Source: Gemmatimonadaceae bacterium (GTDB lineage Bacteria; Gemmatimonadota; Gemmatimonadetes; Gemmatimonadales; Gemmatimonadaceae). Taken from it: a stretch of DNA of 62,280 nucleotides. Below are positions 1 through 10,857 of the stretch, one piece after another. The stretch spans positions 1-62,280 of the forward strand of contig DASUHB010000015.1 of the NCBI GenBank assembly GCA_036273715.1, written 5' to 3'. A program made the translations under genes and the position numbers. Every line of letters begins with the position of its first letter. Position 1 is the stretch's first letter. The notes below the pieces were generated by a model. The model saw only the letters and a program-made list of their open reading frames with translations. It was not told the origin of the DNA and ran no database searches.

Positions 1-332
1 GGTCACGCGCGCGAACAACGCACCTTCCCTCGCGTGGCAGCGATCTTCTCCATCATTTGCAATCCTTTTTGTTTTCCTTTTGAGCGTTTGTCGTAGATCT
101 CTCCCTGTGGCTTTTCGGGTGGAGACTCGCCACGCGGTCACTGCCCCCGCGCCTCAGAGCTCAGTACGCCTTCCCACCTCGAGATCACCCACACGAAATC
201 CCGAAGAGCCCCAATTTTTTTTGTTTTATCCGGATTTGACCGGCCTTGTCCGTCTTGTCCGCCTTTAGCCTTTGTCCGGCTTTGTCCGCCTTTACTTCTT
301 GTCCGCCTGTAGTCCGCCTGTACGTTACGGGT
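1..332. other. Upstream non-coding region before moaD
   Basis: No convincing gene. The left part is pyrimidine-rich on the + strand, with several T-runs (about 66-80 and 215-228). The right part (246-318) is a short-repeat array described separately. On the minus strand a 17-codon reading frame (56 down to 3) has an ATG with AGGA seven bases upstream, but it stops before the window edge and I do not call it. No clear sigma-70 promoter and no Moco-riboswitch fold was recognised by eye. Confidence 0.6.
246..318 (+). repeat. Degenerate TTGTCCGCC short-repeat array
   Basis: The heptamer TTGTCCG occurs five times, at 246, 255, 272, 282 and 299. A sixth partial copy (AGTCCGCC) lies at 311-318. The start-to-start steps are 9, 17, 10 and 17 bases, so the copies are nearly in helical phase. 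The array ends 14 bases before the chosen moaD ATG at 333, which has no good Shine-Dalgarno sequence. It could be a regulator-binding array, a degenerated simple repeat, or a structured leader. Confidence 0.6.
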
Positions 333-575
333 ATGACCGTGACCGCGCTCCTCTTTGCTTCGTATGCGGATGTCTTGCACCGAGAGAGCATCGAGATCAC
401 GCTGCCGAGCGGCGCAACCGTGAGAGACGTCGTCGAGCATGTGCGGGCGATGCCGGGTGGTGGCATTCTGCCTCCGTCTCCGTTGGTCGCTGTGAATCAG
501 GAATATGCGCGCGCCGATGTCGTGCTCACGTCGGGCGACGAGATTGCGATCATTCCGCCGGTGGCAGGAGGCTGA
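333..575 (+). CDS. moaD: Molybdopterin synthase small subunit MoaD
   Basis: Ubiquitin-fold sulfur carrier of 80 residues. It is thiocarboxylated at its C-terminal glycine and donates sulfur to precursor Z (cPMP) in the MoaD-MoaE complex. The protein ends in the diagnostic PPVAGG, with GDEIAIIPPVAGG at the end of the beta-grasp fold. I chose the ATG at 333 because it gives the usual MoaD length; the frame stays open upstream through the repeat array, so an upstream start is possible but adds no conserved sequence. The stop is one base before the moaE start, so the two subunits of one enzyme are probably translated together. Confidence 0.93.
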   Translation: MTVTALLFASYADVLHRESIEITLPSGATVRDVVEHVRAMPGGGILPPSPLVAVNQEYARADVVLTSGDEIAIIPPVAGG

Positions 576-576
576 G

Positions 577-1017
577 ATGCGCACCGCGATCGTCGACGAC
601 GTGATCGATGTCGAAACGCTGCTCTCCGAAGTCGAGCGGGACAGCAATGGTGCGTCCGTGATTTTCATCGGGACGGTGCGCGACCAGAACAACGGCCGTC
701 CCGTGACCGGCATCGAATACGCCTGTTACGGACCGATGGCGGCGCGCGAGCTGGCGAGCATCTGCACCGAAGCATCGGAGCGCTTTGCCACTGTGGACAT
801 CGTCGTCGAGCATCGCGTTGGGCATCTCTTCGTCGGCGAAGCGAGCGTCGTGATCGCGGTCGCGCATGCGCGGCGCGCGTCGGCGTACGAAGCGTCGCGC
901 TACATCATCGAGCAGATCAAACGTCGGCTTCCGATCTGGAAGCGTGAGGAATACACGGATGGCACACGCGAGTGGGTCGACCCGACCGCGGTCGCCGTCG
1001 TTGGGCCGGAGTCATGA
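577..1017 (+). CDS. moaE: Molybdopterin synthase catalytic subunit MoaE
   Basis: Large subunit (146 residues), which converts cyclic pyranopterin monophosphate into molybdopterin using sulfur carried by MoaD. The family signature near the C-terminus is clear: a K-R-x-x-P-I-W-K-R-E segment supplies the two active-site lysines, K115 and K122. Histidine- and arginine-rich strands around residues 79-100 match the substrate-binding region. The frame is open upstream of 577, but the ATG at 577 follows a purine-rich GGCAGGAGGCTGAG and gives the family length. The last bases overlap the moaA start (TCATGATC). Confidence 0.94.
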   Translation: MRTAIVDDVIDVETLLSEVERDSNGASVIFIGTVRDQNNGRPVTGIEYACYGPMAARELASICTEASERFATVDIVVEHRVGHLFVGEASVVIAVAHARRASAYEASRYIIEQIKRRLPIWKREEYTDGTREWVDPTAVAVVGPES

Positions 1018-1994
1018 TCGCGCTCTCTGATCAATTCGGCAGGCGCATCGAGTACCTGCGCATCTCGGTCACGGACCGCTGCAATTTCCGTTGCGTTTAT
1101 TGCATGCCGGCCGAGGGTCTCGACTGGCTGCCCAAGCGGGAGATCCTCACGTACGAGGAGATCACCGCGATCGTCGCACAGCTCGCCCCGTTGGGCTTGC
1201 GGCGTCTGCGGATTACCGGCGGCGAACCGACGATTCGTCCGGACCTCGTGTCGCTCGTGCGCATGTTGCGCGCGGTGCCGGGCATCGAGGACATCGCGCT
1301 CTCGACCAACGGCGTGCGCCTGCCCGAGATGGCGGGCGCGCTCGCGGACGCCGGGCTCGATCGCGTGAACATGAGCGCGGACAGTTTGCGCGCCGATCGC
1401 ATCGCGTCGATTGCGCGGCGGAACCTTGCCTTCGATCCGCGCGCGTCGGCGGCGGCGGCGGAGCGCGCGGGCCTCATGCCGGTCAAGATCAACATGGTCG
1501 TGATGCGCGGCATCAACGACGATGAGCTTGAGGCGTTTGCGCAGCTCACGCTCGAGCACGCGTGGCATGTGCGGTTCATCGAGCTCATGCCGGTGGGTGA
1601 CATGCGTGCGCTGACGTGGGACCACGTGGTGCCGAGCGACGAGATCTTGTCGCGACTGTCATCGGTGGGCTCGCTCAGCGCCGACAGCGGACCGGAGCGT
1701 GGCAACGGACCGGCCAAGTATTATCGGTTTGCCGGCGCGCCGGGATCGGTTGGCGTGATCACGCCAATGACGCACACGTACTGCGGGTCATGCAATCGTG
1801 TGCGGCTGACGGCGGACGGGCGGCTGCGCACCTGCCTCTACGGCGATCACGAAGTCAATCTTCGCGACCCGCTGCGGGCGGGACAAAATCTCGAGCCGCT
1901 CTACGTCCAGGCGCTCGCCGAGAAGCCGCGCGAGCATCACCTGTTGCAGATGCAGGTGGGTGGACTGCGCGCGTTGTCGCAAGTGGGCGGATAG
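1014..1994 (+). CDS. moaA: GTP 3',8-cyclase MoaA
   Basis: Radical SAM enzyme (326 residues) that starts molybdenum cofactor synthesis by turning GTP into 3',8-cyclo-GTP. The SAM-binding cluster is C23-x3-C27-x2-C30 in DRCNFRCVYCMP. The second [4Fe-4S] site is the C-terminal YCGSCNRVR plus a later cysteine in RTCLY. The protein ends in Gly-Gly, as needed for MoaA activity. The ATG at 1014 overlaps the moaE stop. MoaC, needed for the next step, is not in the window. None of these three moa genes contains the GTTAGG core that is spread through the rest of the window. Confidence 0.95.
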   Translation: MIALSDQFGRRIEYLRISVTDRCNFRCVYCMPAEGLDWLPKREILTYEEITAIVAQLAPLGLRRLRITGGEPTIRPDLVSLVRMLRAVPGIEDIALSTNGVRLPEMAGALADAGLDRVNMSADSLRADRIASIARRNLAFDPRASAAAAERAGLMPVKINMVVMRGINDDELEAFAQLTLEHAWHVRFIELMPVGDMRALTWDHVVPSDEILSRLSSVGSLSADSGPERGNGPAKYYRFAGAPGSVGVITPMTHTYCGSCNRVRLTADGRLRTCLYGDHEVNLRDPLRAGQNLEPLYVQALAEKPREHHLLQMQVGGLRALSQVGG

Positions 1995-2042
1995 CCGGAC
2001 GGCGCCGCGTTCGACGCGATGACGAAACTACCAAACACCGCG

Positions 2043-2072
2043 ACCGCCGAATAGTTTTCGGCGGTTGTTTTG
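2043..2072 (+). terminator. Intrinsic terminator after moaA
   Basis: Nine-base perfect stem (ACCGCCGAA at 2043-2051 with TTCGGCGGT at 2057-2065) closing a five-base loop, followed by TGTTTTG. It lies in the 121-bp gap between moaA and mdh and would separate the moa and TCA-cycle transcripts. Confidence 0.75.
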
Positions 2073-2115
2073 TATTCCCATTCATTGCACGTACCACACG
2101 CACATCAAGAGCGAC

Positions 2116-3045
2116 ATGGTCGAGAAGATCACGGTTGTCGGGGCGGGGAACGTGGGCGCGACCACGGCCCAGCGGTTGGCGGAGAAGGCGCTCGCGCGGC
2201 AGGTGGTGATGGTCGACGTCGTCGACGGCGTCCCACAGGGCAAAGGGCTGGATCAGTGGGAATCGGCGCCCATCGAGGGATTCGATTCGCGCGTGATCGG
2301 CACCAACGACTACGGGGCGAGCGCCGGCTCGGCAATCGTGGTCGTGACGGCGGGGATCGCGCGGAAGCCGGGCATGTCGCGCGACGATCTGCTCACCACC
2401 AACGCGGGCATCGTGAAGCAGGTGGCGGAGCAGATCAAGCGCACGTCGCCTAACGCAATCATCATCATGGTGTCCAATCCGCTCGACGTGATGGCCTACG
2501 TCGCGCTCAAGGTCACCGGCTTCCCGCGCCACCGGGTGATCGGCATGGCGGGGGTGCTCGACACGGCGCGCTACCGGTCCTTCCTCGCCGAGGCCTTGGA
2601 CGTGTCGGTGCGCGACATCCAGGCCATGGTGTTGGGCGGACACGGCGACACGATGGTGCCGCTCATCTCGTACACCACCGTGAGCGGCATTCCGGTCACG
2701 CAGCTGCTCGACCGTGCGAAGCTCGACGCCATCGTCGACCGCACGCGCACGGGCGGCGCGGAAATCGTGAAGTACCTCAAGACCGGCTCGGCCTACTACG
2801 CGCCGTCGTCGGCGGCGGTGCAGATGTGCGAGGCGATCGTGCTCGACCAGAAGCGCGTGCTGCCGTGCGCCGCGTGGCTGGAAGGCGAGTACGGGATGTC
2901 GGGCTTGTTCCTCGGCGTGCCGTGCAAGTTAGGCAAGGGCGGGATCGAGCAGATTCTGCAGGTGGAGCTCACCGGCGACGAGCGGACGGCGCTCGCCAAG
3001 AGCGCGGACGCCGTGCGGGAGCCGATGAAAGTCGTCGGACTCTAG
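2116..3045 (+). CDS. mdh: Malate dehydrogenase (LDH-like type)
   Basis: NAD-dependent oxidation of malate to oxaloacetate in the TCA cycle; 309 residues, cytosolic. The N-terminus has the Rossmann motif [12 protein letters not shown] at about residues 8-19. The proton-acceptor histidine is in [10 protein letters not shown] near residue 175, and the specificity loop carries arginines around [11 protein letters not shown]. This is the lactate-dehydrogenase-like class of bacterial MDH. The ATG at 2116 was preferred to an in-frame start at 2065, which lies inside the terminator hairpin and would add 17 unconserved residues. The stop codon directly abuts the sdhC ATG, so malate and succinate oxidation form one operon. 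Confidence 0.94.
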   Translation: MVEKITVVGAGNVGATTAQRLAEKALARQVVMVDVVDGVPQGKGLDQWESAPIEGFDSRVIGTNDYGASAGSAIVVVTAGIARKPGMSRDDLLTTNAGIVKQVAEQIKRTSPNAIIIMVSNPLDVMAYVALKVTGFPRHRVIGMAGVLDTARYRSFLAEALDVSVRDIQAMVLGGHGDTMVPLISYTTVSGIPVTQLLDRAKLDAIVDRTRTGGAEIVKYLKTGSAYYAPSSAAVQMCEAIVLDQKRVLPCAAWLEGEYGMSGLFLGVPCKLGKGGIEQILQVELTGDERTALAKSADAVREPMKVVGL

Positions 3046-3746
3046 ATGGCCGGCTCGCGCGCGCAGGCGTCGTTAGGCGAGAGGCCGGCCGGCCGGGTCC
3101 GCCTGTTCTGGCAGTCCACGGTGGGGAAGAAGGTCGTCATGTCGGTCACGGGGCTCATCATGGTGGCCTTCGTGCTGCTGCACATGATCGGCAACCTGCA
3201 GGTGTTCGAGAGCGCCGCCCGCCTCAACGCGTATTCGCACTTCCTCCACCACACGATCAACGAGCTGCTGTGGCTCGTCCGGATCGTGCTGCTCATTTCG
3301 GTCGTGCTGCACATCGTGGCCGCGGCGCAGCTCACACGCATGGATCGCGCGGCGCGGCCGGTCGGCTATCGCCGCCGCGACGCTCAGGCGTCGACCGTCG
3401 CATCGCGCACCATGCGCTGGGGCGGCGTGGCCATCGCGCTCTTTGTCGTCTTCCATCTGCTGCACCTCACCACGGGCACCATCCAGCCAGTGCCGTACGT
3501 GCCCGGCGACGTGTACGCGAACGTCGTCGGCGGCTTCCAGCTGTGGTGGGTGACGCTCATCTACGTGCTCGCGATGATTGCGTTAGGCCTGCACATCTTT
3601 CACGGCGCCTGGGGCTCGATCCGCACGTTGGGCCTCAACCGGCCGAAGGCCGAGCCCATGCGGCGCCCCATCGCCACGCTGCTGGCCGTCGTGCTCTGGG
3701 CGGGATTCTCCATCGTGCCGCTCGCCGTCTTCTTCGGGTGGGTGCG

Positions 3747-3750
<4 letters not shown>
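3046..3750 (+). CDS. sdhC: Succinate dehydrogenase cytochrome b subunit
   Basis: Membrane anchor of complex II, 234 residues with about five hydrophobic helices and several histidines inside helices (for example [34 protein letters not shown]) positioned as haem b ligands. One membrane subunit with this layout is the cytochrome b558 type of class B SDH/fumarate reductase, which holds two haems and normally uses menaquinone. That fits the mqn genes at 36-39 kb. The gene begins immediately after the mdh stop and overlaps sdhA by four bases. Functioning as fumarate reductase cannot be excluded from sequence alone. Confidence 0.9.
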
Positions 3751-5666
<1,916 letters not shown>

Positions 5667-5702
5667 CATGCGCACGACCCGACGGCTCACCGGAGTGAGA
5701 GC

Positions 5703-6476
<774 letters not shown>

Positions 6477-6508
6477 ACCACCGCCGCACTATGTCCCACG
6501 CAACTTCA

Positions 6509-6550
6509 ATCCGCGTCCAAAAGCTCTATCCGTTTTATCCGTTCAATCCG
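6509..6550 (+). repeat. Short ATCCG repeats between sdhB and dcd
   Basis: ATCCG occurs four times in 42 bases, at 6509, 6528, 6537 and 6546; the last three are spaced exactly nine bases apart within the units CTATCCGTTT, TTATCCGTTC and TCAATCCGCC. It sits in the convergent gap between the sdhB and dcd stops. The style resembles the TTGTCCG array at 246-318 and the GTTATCC-rich arms at 29.9-30.2 kb. No terminator hairpin with a U-tract was seen here. Confidence 0.5.
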
Positions 6551-6553
6551 CCT

Positions 6554-7108
6554 TCAAATCTTTGGCAACGTGACGCCTTGCTGGCCTTGGTACTTGCCGG
6601 CCTTGTCTTTATAGGACGTCTCGGGCGGCTCGTCGCCCTCGAAAAACACCACCTGCGCGATGCCTTCGTTGGCATAGATGCGCGCGGGCAGCGGCGTGGT
6701 ATTCGAGATCTCGAGCGTCACGAAGCCCTCCCACTCCGGCTCGAACGGCGTGACGTTCGTGATGATGCCGCAGCGCGCGTACGTCGACTTGCCGAGGGTC
6801 AGCGTTAGGACGTTGCGCGGGATGCGGAAATATTCCACCGAGCGCGCGAGCGCGAAGCTGTTGGGCGGGACGATGCAGACATCGCCCTCGAACTCGACGA
6901 ACGATTTGGGGTCGAAGTTCTTCGGGTCGACGATCGAGTTGAGCACGTTCGTGAAAATCCGGAATTCCCGCGCGACGCGCATGTCGTAGCCGTACGAGCT
7001 GACCCCGTACGAGATCACGCCTTGGCGCACCTGACGGTCCGCGAACGGCTCGATCATGTGGTGTTCGAGCGCCATGCGGCGAATCCAGCGATCACTTTTG
7101 AGCGACAT
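6554..7108 (-). CDS. dcd: dCTP deaminase
   Basis: Trimeric cytosolic enzyme (184 residues) deaminating dCTP to dUTP, the precursor of dTTP. Signatures include [31 protein letters not shown], the nucleotide-site segment [10 protein letters not shown], and the catalytic glutamate region [15 protein letters not shown]. The start is set at MSLKSDRWI (7108), matching family length; the open frame extends 17 codons further to 7159 without conservation. It is the only core metabolic gene in the window on the minus strand, divergent from nuoA, so the 154 bases between them probably hold promoters for both. Confidence 0.93.
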   Translation of the reverse strand: MSLKSDRWIRRMALEHHMIEPFADRQVRQGVISYGVSSYGYDMRVAREFRIFTNVLNSIVDPKNFDPKSFVEFEGDVCIVPPNSFALARSVEYFRIPRNVLTLTLGKSTYARCGIITNVTPFEPEWEGFVTLEISNTTPLPARIYANEGIAQVVFFEGDEPPETSYKDKAGKYQGQQGVTLPKI

Positions 7109-7188
7109 GTCGGCGGGTGGGCGGAGGGTGATGACGACTCGGCGGGAAGCGGCGGGCAATGTATGTGTGCTCCTATGAGTTCGCTACG

Positions 7189-7217
7189 TTGACACTCGAC
7201 GAGACGTCGCGATAAGT
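7189..7217 (+). promoter_or_regulatory. Candidate promoter for the nuo operon
   Basis: A perfect TTGACA at 7189-7194 is followed 17 bases later by ATAAGT (7212-7217), reading as a -35/-10 pair for a primary sigma factor. The TTGACA is itself part of CTACGTTGACA, which resembles elements upstream of other operon-leading genes in the window (see findings), so the exact promoter type is uncertain. It is 46 bases upstream of the nuoA ATG at 7263. Confidence 0.45.
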
Positions 7218-7233
7218 TTCCGGTGTTGGACAA

Positions 7234-7249
7234 CGTGAAAAATTTCACG
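7234..7249. promoter_or_regulatory. CRP/FNR-type dyad in the nuoA leader
   Basis: The dyad CGTGAAA-AA-TTTCACG contains GTGA-N6-TCAC, the exact spacing of CRP/FNR-superfamily operators. It ends 13 bases before the nuoA ATG and lies downstream of the candidate -10 box, a position that would favour repression. As RNA it would be a seven-pair hairpin with a two-base loop just ahead of the ribosome site GGGAGCC. Confidence 0.5.
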
Positions 7250-7262
7250 AGCTGGGAGCCGG

Positions 7263-7667
7263 ATGGGACGAGACTACTTTCCGATTCTTTTGCTGGTCGG
7301 CTTCGTCGCGGCAAACGCGGTGATGATGCTCGTCGTCTCCCACCTCACGATTCGGCCGCGTCCAACACCAGAAAAACAGACGCCCTACGAGTCCGGAATG
7401 CCGCCGCTGGGTGACGCCCGCGAACGGTTTTCGGTGAAGTTTTACATGGTCGCGATGTTGTTCATCGTCTTCGACATCGAGACGGTCTTCCTGATCCCAT
7501 GGGGAGCGTCGTTCCGCCAACTCTCCTGCGGTGTTCCTCTCGCCAACGGCGTCTGCCCGATGGGCCAAGTGTCGTTCTTCGGATTCGGTGAAATGATCGT
7601 GTTCATCGTGATCCTGGCCGTCGGCCTCGTCTACGTCTGGAAAAAAGGAGCGCTCCAATGGGATTGA
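7263..7667 (+). CDS. nuoA: NADH-quinone oxidoreductase subunit A
   Basis: Small membrane subunit of complex I, 134 residues with three hydrophobic helices (about 4-26, 60-82 and 105-127). The conserved loop between helices 1 and 2 carries the E-S-G motif ([22 protein letters not shown]). Helix 2 is followed by [12 protein letters not shown], the family hallmark, and the protein is of typical length. It opens a complete nuoA-to-nuoN cluster in standard order. The stop overlaps nuoB by ten bases. The ATG at 7263 has GGGAGCC immediately upstream. Confidence 0.95.
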   Translation: MGRDYFPILLLVGFVAANAVMMLVVSHLTIRPRPTPEKQTPYESGMPPLGDARERFSVKFYMVAMLFIVFDIETVFLIPWGASFRQLSCGVPLANGVCPMGQVSFFGFGEMIVFIVILAVGLVYVWKKGALQWD

Positions 7668-8290
7668 CCGCCCGTCACACAGACAGCCTTGCGCGAACCG
7701 ACACCGCATCTGGGTCCGGTGAGAGCTGGGTGGCAACGCGACTCGACTTCCTCGTGAACTGGGGACGCGCGGGCTCGCTCTGGCCAATGCCGTTCGGCAC
7801 CGCTTGCTGCGCCATCGAGTTCATGGCCACGGCGGCGAGCCGCTTCGACCTGGCGCGATTCGGCATGGAGCGCATGAGTTTTTCGCCGCGTCAGGCCGAC
7901 GTGCTCATCTGCGCCGGTCGCGTGCCGTTCAAGCTCGCGCCGGTGCTCCGTCGCATCTGGCAGCAGATGCCGCAGCCCAAGTGGTGCATCTCGATGGGCG
8001 CGTGCGCGTCGTCGGGCGGCATGTTCGACAACTATGCCGTGGTGCAGGGGATCGACACGATCATTCCCGTCGACGTCTATGTACCCGGCTGTCCGCCGCG
8101 GCCCGAAGGCTTGTTGTACGGCATTCTGATGCTGCAGGACAAGGTGAAGCGCGAGCGCATGTCGGATACGGCGCTGCGCAACGAGATGGATCCCGATCCG
8201 AAGAGCGGTCTCTACATCCCGCCGGCGGCCATCGACGAGTTGTCGGAGCCGTTTGGAAACTCGGTGCATCAAACCCGGTCCGGACTGTGA
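7658..8290 (+). CDS. nuoB: NADH-quinone oxidoreductase subunit B
   Basis: Peripheral-arm subunit holding cluster N2, the last iron-sulfur centre before quinone; 210 residues. The ligands are visible as adjacent C50-C51 (GTACCAIEF), C116 (MGACASSGG) and C145 (VPGCPPRPE). An N-terminal stretch of about 25 polar residues precedes the conserved domain. The stop overlaps the GTG start of nuoC as GTGA. Confidence 0.96.
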   Translation: MGLTARHTDSLARTDTASGSGESWVATRLDFLVNWGRAGSLWPMPFGTACCAIEFMATAASRFDLARFGMERMSFSPRQADVLICAGRVPFKLAPVLRRIWQQMPQPKWCISMGACASSGGMFDNYAVVQGIDTIIPVDVYVPGCPPRPEGLLYGILMLQDKVKRERMSDTALRNEMDPDPKSGLYIPPAAIDELSEPFGNSVHQTRSGL

Positions 8291-8994
8291 GCGCCTCCTG
8301 GTCGGTTGTGCTTCCCGGCAGCGCCGCGCCCGACGCCCCGGCGCCGGCGACGCCCAAACACGTGCCTAACCGTGGCGGCGCGGCGAACCCCAGCGCCGAC
8401 GCGTTGCGCGCCAGGTTTCAGGGCGGCGTCACGCGCGTCGAGGTGATCTGGGGCGAAACGACCGTCTATGTCGACCGCACGCGGCTGTTCGACATCGTGC
8501 AATGGTTGCACGACGATCCATCGCAGCGCTACGACTATTTGTCGGATGTCACCGCTGTCGAATACCGCGATCCGGAGCAGCCGATCGAAGTGGTGTGGCA
8601 TCTCCGGTCGCTGCCATATCGCCGGTTCCTGCGCGTGAAGGTCGAGCTGCCGCGCGACGGCAAGACCCCGCTCGAAGTGGCGAGTGTCTGGAGCGTGTAC
8701 AAGGGCGCCGATTGGCTCGAGCGCGAGTGCTACGACATGTTCGGCATTCGCTTCGTTGGGCATCCCGATCTGCGGCGCATCCTGATGTGGGAGCAGTACC
8801 ACGAGGGCTTTCCGCTGCGCAAGGATTTCCCGCTGCGCGGCCGGTTCAGCCGTGCCGAGCAGCTGCGACAGGCGCTCGCCGCCAATCCGGAGGCGCGCTA
8901 CTCGATGGAAGAGCTGACCGTGGCGCAGGCGTTCGAGGACCTGCCCGAAGCCATGCGCGCGCGGCTCAAGAGCGGCGAGCGGACGGGAGAGTAG
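8287..8994 (+). CDS. nuoC: NADH-quinone oxidoreductase subunit C
   Basis: 30-kDa subunit of the hydrophilic arm, 235 residues. Conserved blocks: [35 protein letters not shown], and the signature [27 protein letters not shown] with downstream [12 protein letters not shown]. The first 40 residues are Ala/Pro-rich and unconserved. The GTG at 8287 overlaps the nuoB stop, and no better start lies between it and the conserved domain. It remains separate from nuoD, unlike the fused NuoCD of enterobacteria. Confidence 0.94.
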   Translation: MSASWSVVLPGSAAPDAPAPATPKHVPNRGGAANPSADALRARFQGGVTRVEVIWGETTVYVDRTRLFDIVQWLHDDPSQRYDYLSDVTAVEYRDPEQPIEVVWHLRSLPYRRFLRVKVELPRDGKTPLEVASVWSVYKGADWLERECYDMFGIRFVGHPDLRRILMWEQYHEGFPLRKDFPLRGRFSRAEQLRQALAANPEARYSMEELTVAQAFEDLPEAMRARLKSGERTGE

Positions 8995-8995
8995 C

Positions 8996-10312
8996 GTGAG
9001 CACCAAGCGCACCGTCGACGTCGCGATCGGCACGTCGGGCCTCGATGAGCAGGGACGTCCGCGCCGGGCGCCGCTCACCGTGAACGAGGGTGGAACCGTC
9101 ACGACGCTCGAGCCGCCGCCGGCGCTCGAGGACGCCCTCGAGCTCGAGGGCGAGCACATGCTGATCAACATCGGTCCGCAGCATCCGGCCACGCACGGCG
9201 TGCTGCGGCTCGTGCTCGAGCTGGACGGCGAGACCGTCGTGCGGTGCATTCCGCACATCGGCTACCTGCACTGCGGTTTCGAGAAGATCGGCGAATACCG
9301 GCAGTACAACCAGGTGATCCCGTGGACCGACCGCGAGGACTACCTGAACTCGATCGGCAACAACGTGGCCTTCGCGTTAGGCGCGGAGCGGCTGTTTGGC
9401 ATCGAGATCACGCCGCGCTGCACGGTGCTGCGCGTGATCGCGATGGAGTTGTCGCGGATCATCTCGCACCTCGTGTGGTTGGGCACGACGTGCATCGACA
9501 TCGGCGCGTTCACGCCGTTCCTGTGGGCGTTCGAGCAGCGCGAGCGGGTCTACGAGCTGCTGGAGCGCTGGGTGGGCGCGCGGCTGACGACGAGCGCCAC
9601 CCGCGTCGGCGGCATGGCGGCCGACATCCCGGCCGGGTGGATGGATCAGCTCCAGCACTTCATCAAGACGTTCCCGAAAACGGTCGACGAGATCGACCGG
9701 GTGCTCACGACCAACGGCATCTGGGTCGGGCGGACGGTTGGGTTAGGCGTGATGTCGGCCGACGAGGCGGTGAACTACGGCCTGTCGGGCCCGATGCTCC
9801 GCGCCTCGGGCGTGGCGTTCGATGTGCGCCGCGACTTTCCGTACCTCGACTACGAGACGTACGACTTCGAAGTGCCGGTCGGAACGCACGGCGACGTGTA
9901 CGACCGGTACCTCGTGCGGATGGAAGAGCTGCGCCAATCGACGCGCATCCTCGCCCAGGCGGCGGCGCGCCTCCCCGAGGGCCCGGTCAACAGCGACGAC
10001 CATCGCGTCGTGCTGCCGCCCAAGAGCAAGGCGATGAGCGACATGGAGTCGATGATCCACCACTTCAAGCAGGTGATGGAAGGGCCGCGTCCTCCGTTAG
10101 GCGAATCGTACGTGGCCGTGGAAAGCCCCAAGGGCGAGAAGGGCTACTACATGGTGTCCGACGGCACCGCCAAGCCCGTCCGCTGGCGCATCCGTCCGCC
10201 GTCGTTCCTCAACCTGTCGGCCATCGGCAAGATGGTCGAGGGTCACATGCTCTCCGATGTCATCGCCATCAACGCGAGCATCGATATCGTCATGGGAGAA
10301 ATCGATCGGTGA
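8996..10312 (+). CDS. nuoD: NADH-quinone oxidoreductase subunit D
   Basis: 49-kDa subunit (438 residues) that forms the quinone-binding cavity with NuoB. Hallmarks: NIGPQHPATHGVLRL, the HIGYLHCGFEKIGE segment with the quinone-head histidine, YNQVIPWTDREDYLNS, and the C-terminal HMLSDVIAINASIDIVMGEIDR. About 45 extra residues precede the conserved core. The GTG start at 8996 lies one base after the nuoC stop, and the gene end overlaps nuoE (GGTGAAG). Confidence 0.95.
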   Translation: MSTKRTVDVAIGTSGLDEQGRPRRAPLTVNEGGTVTTLEPPPALEDALELEGEHMLINIGPQHPATHGVLRLVLELDGETVVRCIPHIGYLHCGFEKIGEYRQYNQVIPWTDREDYLNSIGNNVAFALGAERLFGIEITPRCTVLRVIAMELSRIISHLVWLGTTCIDIGAFTPFLWAFEQRERVYELLERWVGARLTTSATRVGGMAADIPAGWMDQLQHFIKTFPKTVDEIDRVLTTNGIWVGRTVGLGVMSADEAVNYGLSGPMLRASGVAFDVRRDFPYLDYETYDFEVPVGTHGDVYDRYLVRMEELRQSTRILAQAAARLPEGPVNSDDHRVVLPPKSKAMSDMESMIHHFKQVMEGPRPPLGESYVAVESPKGEKGYYMVSDGTAKPVRWRIRPPSFLNLSAIGKMVEGHMLSDVIAINASIDIVMGEIDR

Positions 10313-10857
10313 AGGTGCACGAAGTCGGCGGCACGCGCGCCGAGAGCGACACGTCGCACGCCGAGCACGAGCGCGGTCCCTACACCCCCGTGTTCGTCGG
10401 CGATGCGAAGACCGAGCTCGATGCCTTGCTCACGCGCTATCCGACCAAGATGGCGGCGCTCCTGCCCGTGCTCTGGATCGTACAGCACGAACGGGGATGG
10501 GTGTCGGACGACGCCATGGCCGAAGTCGCGGAGCTCCTCGATCTCACGCCGGCGTACGTCAAAGGCGTGGTCACGTTCTACACGATGTACCACCAGCACC
10601 CGGTGGGGAAATACTTCATCCAGGTGTGCACCACGTCGCCGTGCGGAGCGTGCGGCGCCGAGAAGGTCGTGGACGCGCTGCTCAAGCACACGCGGTGCGG
10701 CGAGTTAGGCGCAACCTCCGCCGACAGCCGCTACACCGTCATCGAAGTCGAATGCCTCGGCGCCTGCGGATTCGCGACGCCGGTGATGGTCAACGAAGAA
10801 TTCATCGAGTCGGTGACGCCCGAGCGCGTCCCGCAGATCCTCAGCCAGTACCAGTAA
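10309..10857 (+). CDS. nuoE: NADH-quinone oxidoreductase subunit E
   Basis: 24-kDa subunit with the [2Fe-2S] cluster N1a; 182 residues, thioredoxin-like C-terminal half. The four ligands follow the family spacing C-x4-C (CTTSPC) and C-x3-C (CLGAC), about 40 residues apart. The helical N-terminal domain has the typical AALLPVLWIVQHERGWVSD. The GTG start at 10309 overlaps the nuoD stop; the frame is open far upstream but that part only shadows nuoD. The gene ends in TAATG, shared with nuoF. Confidence 0.94.
   Translation: MKVHEVGGTRAESDTSHAEHERGPYTPVFVGDAKTELDALLTRYPTKMAALLPVLWIVQHERGWVSDDAMAEVAELLDLTPAYVKGVVTFYTMYHQHPVGKYFIQVCTTSPCGACGAEKVVDALLKHTRCGELGATSADSRYTVIEVECLGACGFATPVMVNEEFIESVTPERVPQILSQYQ

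Noticed and set aside
3-56. 17-codon minus-strand frame with a fair ribosome site
   Set aside because: Too short and without recognisable sequence; the window edge prevents judging what follows.
246-318. CRISPR array
   Set aside because: Repeats are seven to nine bases with no regular spacers.
2826-3746. N-terminal 307 codons of a 946-codon frame ending at 5666
   Set aside because: Arg/Ala-rich shadow of mdh and sdhC; SdhA proper begins at 3747 with the conserved FAD domain.
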